A stretch of DNA of 17,256 nucleotides from JBAYJY01 sp041664945 (GTDB lineage Bacteria > UBP15 > UBA6099): assembly GCA_041664945.1 (NCBI GenBank), contig JBAYJY010000094.1, positions 1 through 17,256 on the forward strand, read 5' to 3'. Each line of letters begins with the position of its first letter. The stretch's first letter is position 1. Of the stretch, positions 12,191 through 17,256 are shown one piece after another. The notes below the pieces were generated by a model. That model was given only the letters and a program-made list of their open reading frames with translations, searched no databases and had not been told where the DNA came from. A program made the translations under genes and the position numbers.

Positions 12191-13411
12191 ATGAAACAAA
12201 ACAAAACGCTGCTCGCATTGATAGGATTTCTTTTTATCGCTGTTACGGCGCAAGCCGCGCCGGTTCAGCGAATTCGCGAAATCATGCGCCCGATATTCAG
12301 CGTGCCGGCGATTGTAAAAGCCGGCGACTCGTTCGATATCGAACTGAAACTAAACGGCGATAAAAAGCCGGCAACAGCGTCTCTCGCGCCGTCCGGCTCG
12401 GCCGCAAACGCGCTGCCCATCTCTCTTACGCTCAGCCCGGTGCCTGAAAATCCGTCGGCCATCCGCGCTTCCGTCCCGGCCTCCGCTCCTGAAGCGCTCT
12501 ACAATCTCACCGTTTCTTTCTCCGACGGATCCTCAGACTCGCAGCCGCACGCCGTCAAAATCCTGAAAGAGTTCAAAAAGGATTTCGATTTCGTGCATCT
12601 CACCGACATCCATTTCAATATCCGCGAGGTTCCCGGCAAGGACACTAACGCCATCCGCATCCGGCTCCTGCAGGACATTGCGAAGTTGAACCCGGAATTC
12701 GTCATCTTCACCGGCGACCTCGGCCTATCCCCTATCAATTACGACCGCGATTATGTTTTTCACTACGAAAAATTTCTCGAATACCTCAGCGTTCCCTTTT
12801 ACACCAACCCCGGCAACCACGATCTCGACACCGACGTTTCAGTTTCGCCCGCCATCGACGGCCTCCCATACTGGACCGCGACTTACGGGCCGACTTACTA
12901 TTCATTCGATTACGACGGCATCCATTTCATCAGCATCAACACGCACGACTGGCCCGACTCTTTCCGTTACAAACCGGCCGCGGAAGCCGACAAGATCGGC
13001 GTCGGCACAATCGCGCTCATCGGTCAGGAGCAATGGGCGTGGATTAAGAAAGACGCGCTCGCGGCGGCGAAAGCCGGAAAAACCAGCATGGCGTTCACTC
13101 ACATTCCGGTGGAGTTTCTTCAGAGCAACGTCAAAAGCGGCGTCGGCAAGGAAAAAGCCGAAGGTCCCTCCACAAGCCAGTTCATTCAGATGATGACTAA
13201 ATACAAAGTCTCTCCGGTGTTCGTCGGACACGTGCATTTCAACGCCGAACGGCCGCTCGGCGCGTCGTCGCTCGAAATCGTAACCGAAGCAGCGGGACTT
13301 GACCTCAAGAAAGACAACGACCCGCATTGGGGCTACCGCATTGTTCACGTCAAAGACGGCAAGATTGCCGGCTACGACATTCACGAAATCGGTTTCGAAG
13401 ATTTAAAATAG
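12191..13411 (+). CDS. Secreted calcineurin-like metallophosphoesterase
   Basis: 406 residues with a signal peptide (hydrophobic 6-19, cleavage after AQA at about 22). Residues ~35-125 look like an Ig-like beta-sandwich (IVKAGDSFDIELKLNG, then LYNLTVSFSDG). The catalytic domain has all metallophosphoesterase motifs in order: LTDIHF (Asp139, His141), FTGDLG (Asp176), NPGNHD (Asn209, His210), FTHIP (His304) and VGHVHF (His347, His349). It should hydrolyse a phosphomonoester or diester with two bound metals, in the periplasm or outside. Domain order resembles purple acid phosphatase-like and other secreted calcineurin-type enzymes, but the substrate is unknown. The ATG at 12191 follows CGGAGGCAAG. 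It is last in the glycan-degradation run, suggesting removal of phosphate from the glycan, from released sugars, or simple phosphate scavenging. Confidence 0.93.
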   Translation: MKQNKTLLALIGFLFIAVTAQAAPVQRIREIMRPIFSVPAIVKAGDSFDIELKLNGDKKPATASLAPSGSAANALPISLTLSPVPENPSAIRASVPASAPEALYNLTVSFSDGSSDSQPHAVKILKEFKKDFDFVHLTDIHFNIREVPGKDTNAIRIRLLQDIAKLNPEFVIFTGDLGLSPINYDRDYVFHYEKFLEYLSVPFYTNPGNHDLDTDVSVSPAIDGLPYWTATYGPTYYSFDYDGIHFISINTHDWPDSFRYKPAAEADKIGVGTIALIGQEQWAWIKKDALAAAKAGKTSMAFTHIPVEFLQSNVKSGVGKEKAEGPSTSQFIQMMTKYKVSPVFVGHVHFNAERPLGASSLEIVTEAAGLDLKKDNDPHWGYRIVHVKDGKIAGYDIHEIGFEDLK

Positions 13412-13496
13412 TTTTTGTTTCAGCCCGAAATTTCTTGAATAGCATGTTTTGTTTATATTAAGCGCCATGATCGTTTTTTATGTGACAAAAGATTTG

Positions 13497-13526
13497 TTGT
13501 AAAAACACAAATCCGATTATTATAAT
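13497..13526 (+). promoter_or_regulatory. Putative sigma-70 promoter of the small secreted protein
   Basis: TTGTAA (13497-13502) and a consensus TATAAT (13521-13526) are separated by 18 bp. Transcription would start near 13533, about 20 bp before the Shine-Dalgarno. This supports translation starting at 13565 rather than at the ATG at 13526, which overlaps the -10 box. Confidence 0.55.
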
Positions 13527-13564
13527 TGATTAGTTTTTATGAAACCAAAAACGAGGAGGCGAAG

Positions 13565-14035
13565 ATGAAGAGATTGATTCTGACAGTGGCGATGTGCATA
13601 GTTCTATCCGTTGCGTTCATGGGACGCGGAGCGCAGGCGGCAGAGACGGATACAGCGGCGAACCTGCTGACATCTACCGAGTTGCTTCTTATCTCGCAGG
13701 CGAATCTTTCAATACTCGCGCTGAACCTGAATTTCACGAACATTGAACACGGTTACGCGACCGTTGACGAGAACCGCGCGAACCTGAAATCAATCGTGGA
13801 CAGCGTCGCCCTTGCGGCGGAAGCCATAAAAACGATTCTTAAATCGGGCGACATCGAGGACAAAGATCTCGAACTGATACGCCTCCTCGACCGCACGGAC
13901 GAAAGCGTTATAAGCGCATCCAATGAATTGATAGCATACTGCGACGATCAGAAAGACGTTCATTTTTCGAATTTCGCGGACGATATGGAAGACATCGTAA
14001 AATATATGGAAAAAGCGGGCAAACTGCTCGAGTAG
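13565..14035 (+). CDS. Small secreted helical protein of unknown function
   Basis: 156 residues from the ATG at 13565, preceded by GAGGAGG (13552-13558) at normal spacing. An upstream in-frame ATG at 13526 overlaps the putative -10 box and would spoil the signal peptide. The N-terminus (KR, hydrophobic LILTVAMCIVLSVAFM, then GAQA) is a signal peptide with a likely cut near residue 25. The mature part of ~130 residues is rich in Leu, Ala, Asp and Glu with a regular helical pattern, one cysteine, and an acidic segment near the end (DDMEDIVKYMEKAGKLLE). No family is recognised. It could be a four-helix-bundle periplasmic protein. It has its own promoter and a following terminator, so it is probably a separate transcription unit, and its location between two mannosidase loci may be coincidental. 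Confidence 0.75.
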   Translation: MKRLILTVAMCIVLSVAFMGRGAQAAETDTAANLLTSTELLLISQANLSILALNLNFTNIEHGYATVDENRANLKSIVDSVALAAEAIKTILKSGDIEDKDLELIRLLDRTDESVISASNELIAYCDDQKDVHFSNFADDMEDIVKYMEKAGKLLE

Positions 14036-14097
14036 TTTTTGAGGTCGGCGGGGCAAACGCTTTTCGATCTACGAAAACATCAAATCCAAACCAACAA

Positions 14098-14127
14098 AAA
14101 AGGGGAGCCCGGCAGAGCGCCCCTTTT
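14098..14127. terminator. Bidirectional intrinsic terminator
   Basis: AAAAGGGG (14098-14105) pairs with CCCCTTTT (14120-14127), with two further GC pairs inside beyond one mismatch, and is flanked by A-run and T-run on the proper sides. It lies between the convergent small secreted protein gene and the second GH38 gene and can terminate both. Confidence 0.85.
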
Positions 14128-14148
14128 GTATTTTATTTCAGTTTCCGC

Positions 14149-17100
14149 TCAGTAAGTGACTTTAAGCGACAGTATTTCATAATGGCCGATCGGAACTTCG
14201 ATCGTCGAGCCGGTGACTTTAACCGCCATCGGTTTTTCTTCCATCAGGTCGACGATCTCGACCGACTTCGGTTTCGCCGGGAGCGTGATCTTCGCCTTCG
14301 AGTCCTTGCCGGTGGCTTCGTAAAGTCGCAGGATTTGCGCGTCCGAGTCTTCAGCTTTCTTCACAACCGGCATGATCACATTCGACGGTTCGGCCTTATA
14401 GAATGACTTTGCGGCGGGAAGCGTTCCGGTGTGCGAATCGACCGGGAGCGCGATCAGCGGCGTGTTGAATTCCCAGCCGCGCAGAACGGTGTTCGCCTTC
14501 CGCCAGTCGCCCGCGTGCGGGTAGAGCGAGTACTCAATCGTGTGTTTGCCCATGTCCGCCTCGGCGTCCGGCGCCTTCGGCGAGCGGAGCAGCGACAGCC
14601 TCATCACGCTGTCCTTCGTATCGTATCCATACTTGCTGTTGTTGATCAGGCTGAATCCGGCCTTGCCCGCGCCGTCCGGATAATCCGCCCATTTCTGAGC
14701 GGAGACTTCCCACTTCGCCTTGTCGGAATCGTTTTTCCAGTAAGCCGCCCTCGAAATCGCCGCGTACGGAATTTCGTACCATGCGTCGTCGCTCTTAAGA
14801 TTCAGATCGAACGCGAGTTTCGCCATAACATGCGCCTCGCGCCAGTCCACGTCGAGCTTGCCGAACACTTCCGGAACGCCAGCCACGAGCGAGAGATAGT
14901 GAACGAACGTTGATTTGCCGATTGTCTTCGTCCATTTGAGGGTGACGCGCACCGGCCCGTTTTCGACAATCTCGGGCGCCGCCGCGAGCGCGACATCCAG
15001 CCGCTCGTGCAACCGGATATTCCATGCATCGTAATCCGGGTGTTTGTCGTGGTAGCACTGCAATTCGTTGCCGACTCGGCCGCCGCCGAAGTACTCGCGC
15101 TTGTCGCGCTTGTCTATCAGGCTGGTGATGTTGCCCGTCTTCGAATCAACCGTAACCTTGAAGAATTCATTTTCGAGAGTGGTCCCGCTGATCTTCAGAT
15201 CGGATTTCGCGGCAGCCTTCGGCGCTCCAGGAACGACGCGGTAGGTCGCATAACCCATCGCCGGCGCTCCGCGCGCCACGAACAACAGCTTCGCCGAGCC
15301 GTCGTCGGCTTTGACAGCCTGCGCGGGAACCGGCTTGCCCGCCGCATCGAGAACGGAACTTTCCGCGCCCGCCGCGGGAATCTCCACGATTCCGTCGCGA
15401 TTCCAGGAAAGCGAATTGAACAGCATCAGCGCCTGCCCCGCCCCTTTTGTGTCAACCTTCGCCGCTATCGACTTCTCGGCGCCTTCCGCCGCGCCGTTCG
15501 CGATCTTGTGCATTTCCGCGTAGTCAATTTTGTTATCCTTATAAACCTTATTTATGCTCGACCCCGGCAGAATGTCGTGGAACTGGTTGAACATGAGATG
15601 GTTCCAGGCGTTGCGGATGTCCTGTTGCGGATATGTGGCGCCGAGCCGCGCCGCGATCGAATTGAACGTCTCCGCGTTCATGATCGCAGTTTCGCCGCGC
15701 CGGTTGTTCAGCTTCGTGTCCGCCTGCGACGTATAGGTGCCGCGGTGATATTCCAGATAAAGTTCGTTGTTGTAAACCGGGAACTTGTGCGTCTTCGACA
15801 GGTCGAGCAGATGTTTGAAATATTCTTCCGACGATATGAATGAAGTGGGCGGGAAAAGCGGGTTGTTTTTGAACGCGAACGCGCGGTTGAGCTGCGTGCG
15901 CGTCACGCCGCCTCCGTGGTCGCCGACGCCGAAGATCGCGAACACTTCCGAAACGCCCGTCGTCTGCTTCATCGTCTTGAGCTGCGAAAGCACTTCGTTC
16001 GTGTCCATCGAATCGCCGTAGCCGCCGACCGGGAAATACGTCATCAGCTTCGAGCCGTCCGGACCCTCCCACCAGAAGATATGGTGCGGGAACCGCGTCG
16101 TGTCGTTCCAGTTGATCTTCTGCGTCAGGAACCCGACCATTCCGGCCTTCTTGTAAATCTGCGCGAGATTCCAGTTGTATCCGAACGAGTCCGGCGTCCA
16201 GCCGATCACGACTTCCTTATTGAATTTCTCTCTGAAATATCGTTTGCCGTAAACGAGCTGCCGTATGTAGCTCTCGCCGCCCGGCAGGTTCGAGTCGAAC
16301 TCCGCCCATGTGCCGCCGACGAGTTCCCAGCGGCCTTCGGCCACCTTCTGCTTGATCTCCTCGAACAGCTTCGGATAATCCTTCTCCATCCAGTAATAGC
16401 CCGCCGCCTGCCCAGCGCAGTATTTCCATTCGGGATATTCATTGTAAAGCGCCATGATCGTTTTCGATGTGTTCCTCCACACGTCCTCGCCTTCCTTCTT
16501 GTCCCACAGCCACGCGAGGTCTATGTGCGAGTAGCCGATCAGATATATCGAAAACGTTTTCGCAAGTTCCTTAATAGGAGCCAGCTCTTTCTTCGCGGCG
16601 CCGAGGGACTCCACGAACTTCACGTCGCCGTCTTTTCCGCGCGCCGCCAGGTCCACTTTCGCCGCTGACTTTTCGAGCATCTTCTCCCATTTGTCTTTGT
16701 CCGGCGAAAAATCCATAAGCTGCCGGACAAGAAAAATATCATTGACGTACTGATTCACTTCCTGCTGAACCGCCTCGAACGCCGAGAACTCCAGAGTCGC
16801 TTTAGTGAAGATAACTCCGCTCGCGTTGTTGTTCGCTCTGATTACTATCGCGTATTCTTCGCCGGGAACTGCGTTGATCGTCAGAAGCGCCTCGCCGTTG
16901 AAATGCGAGAAGCTGTGCTTCCACTGTCCGTTAATATATATCTCTCCGTTTCTCTCCACTCCTGCCGTGAGAAATATCCGGCTTCCTTTAGTCGGAAGGC
17001 CTTTGATCGTTTCGGGGACTTTGAAGTTGGTCCAGAACCAGTAGCCGATATCGTTCAGCGGCAGCATGCTGCCGGTTGAGATCGTTTTCCAGCCTTTTCC

Positions 17101-17256
17101 GGGCACGAAATTCGGATCAAGACAGCTTTCATCCTTGATCGGCGCCATTTTCCATCTCGCGAGAGGGACTTCGATCACTTTCGATTCCTTGTTGAGGCTT
17201 TGTATAACGTTGTCCACCATGGATTGTTCCGCGCGCGCCGGAGCGCCGTTCATAAA
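14149..17256 (-). CDS. GH38 alpha-mannosidase, copy 2 (5' end beyond window)
   Basis: At least 1034 residues; the frame is still open at the window edge. The first Met in the window (17253) is followed by NGAPARAEQ, which looks like the end of a signal peptide cut near ARA, so the true start is upstream. Numbering from that Met: jelly-roll domain ~50-155 (YWFWTNFKVP, GEIYINGQW), catalytic YSHIDLAWLWD (His243, Asp245), GWTPDSFGYNWNLAQIYKKA with nucleophile Asp355, GVGDHGGG, mid domain NQFHDILPGSS (His559), then the GH38 C-terminal beta-domain ending PIGHYEILSLKVTY. All metal and catalytic residues are kept. It is a paralogue of the plus-strand GH38: aligned over the last 41 residues I count 23 identities. 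Its product should also be an exported alpha-mannosidase, perhaps with different linkage preference. Transcription converges on the terminator at 14098-14127. Confidence 0.95.
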   Translation of the reverse strand, partial: FMNGAPARAEQSMVDNVIQSLNKESKVIEVPLARWKMAPIKDESCLDPNFVPGKGWKTISTGSMLPLNDIGYWFWTNFKVPETIKGLPTKGSRIFLTAGVERNGEIYINGQWKHSFSHFNGEALLTINAVPGEEYAIVIRANNNASGVIFTKATLEFSAFEAVQQEVNQYVNDIFLVRQLMDFSPDKDKWEKMLEKSAAKVDLAARGKDGDVKFVESLGAAKKELAPIKELAKTFSIYLIGYSHIDLAWLWDKKEGEDVWRNTSKTIMALYNEYPEWKYCAGQAAGYYWMEKDYPKLFEEIKQKVAEGRWELVGGTWAEFDSNLPGGESYIRQLVYGKRYFREKFNKEVVIGWTPDSFGYNWNLAQIYKKAGMVGFLTQKINWNDTTRFPHHIFWWEGPDGSKLMTYFPVGGYGDSMDTNEVLSQLKTMKQTTGVSEVFAIFGVGDHGGGVTRTQLNRAFAFKNNPLFPPTSFISSEEYFKHLLDLSKTHKFPVYNNELYLEYHRGTYTSQADTKLNNRRGETAIMNAETFNSIAARLGATYPQQDIRNAWNHLMFNQFHDILPGSSINKVYKDNKIDYAEMHKIANGAAEGAEKSIAAKVDTKGAGQALMLFNSLSWNRDGIVEIPAAGAESSVLDAAGKPVPAQAVKADDGSAKLLFVARGAPAMGYATYRVVPGAPKAAAKSDLKISGTTLENEFFKVTVDSKTGNITSLIDKRDKREYFGGGRVGNELQCYHDKHPDYDAWNIRLHERLDVALAAAPEIVENGPVRVTLKWTKTIGKSTFVHYLSLVAGVPEVFGKLDVDWREAHVMAKLAFDLNLKSDDAWYEIPYAAISRAAYWKNDSDKAKWEVSAQKWADYPDGAGKAGFSLINNSKYGYDTKDSVMRLSLLRSPKAPDAEADMGKHTIEYSLYPHAGDWRKANTVLRGWEFNTPLIALPVDSHTGTLPAAKSFYKAEPSNVIMPVVKKAEDSDAQILRLYEATGKDSKAKITLPAKPKSVEIVDLMEEKPMAVKVTGSTIEVPIGHYEILSLKVTY

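Noticed and set aside
15007..16668. Long plus-strand frames (278 and 250 aa) opposite the second GH38 gene
   Set aside because: They are antisense to a clear GH38 coding region with intact catalytic motifs; Arg/Val-rich shadow composition.

Overview
The window comes from a bacterium, most likely Gram-negative: six products carry or appear to carry Sec-type signal peptides, and most genes have a clear Shine-Dalgarno sequence. No marker gene fixes the phylum. A non-Bacteroidetes polysaccharide degrader (for example Lentisphaerota or another PVC lineage) would fit, because there is a run of secreted glycoside hydrolases without SusC/SusD, but this is only an inference.

Two regions differ in character. 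Positions 1 to about 3700 are visibly AT-rich and accessory. From left to right they hold a pyrimidine-rich degenerate repeat tract, a DUF2281-like antitoxin / MazF-PemK toxin pair with its own promoter and terminator-like hairpin, and an intergenic stretch with an 11-bp tandem repeat. Three minus-strand genes follow: a membrane protein with a pseudopilin-like tail, a WapI-like immunity protein, and a truncated TIGR02391-family protein. They are separated or flanked by copies of a 45-bp dispersed repeat. A GNAT acetyltransferase and a repeat/hairpin-containing intergenic region complete this part. An unrecognised 231-aa protein sits at the boundary.

From about 3780 onward the DNA is G+C-rich and gene-dense. 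A tight plus-strand run encodes a GH29 alpha-L-fucosidase, a GH27 alpha-galactosidase with NPCBM and He_PIG modules, a GH43-like beta-propeller enzyme, a GH38 alpha-mannosidase and a secreted calcineurin-like phosphoesterase. Gaps are 65, 18, 16 and 90 bp, so this looks like one operon acting on a fucosylated, galactosylated, mannose-containing glycan outside the cytoplasm. The phosphoesterase may remove phosphate from the glycan or from released sugars. A small secreted helical protein with its own promoter follows. A shared bidirectional terminator then separates it from a second, convergent GH38 alpha-mannosidase, whose 5' end runs off the right edge.

No tRNA or rRNA gene, CRISPR array, intact transposase or recognisable defence system was seen. 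The observations most worth a second look are the dispersed repeat placed between the small accessory genes, the paired convergent GH38 paralogues, the glycan-degradation operon with its phosphoesterase, and the small secreted protein of unknown role. No transporter or regulator for the glycan locus is visible in this window.
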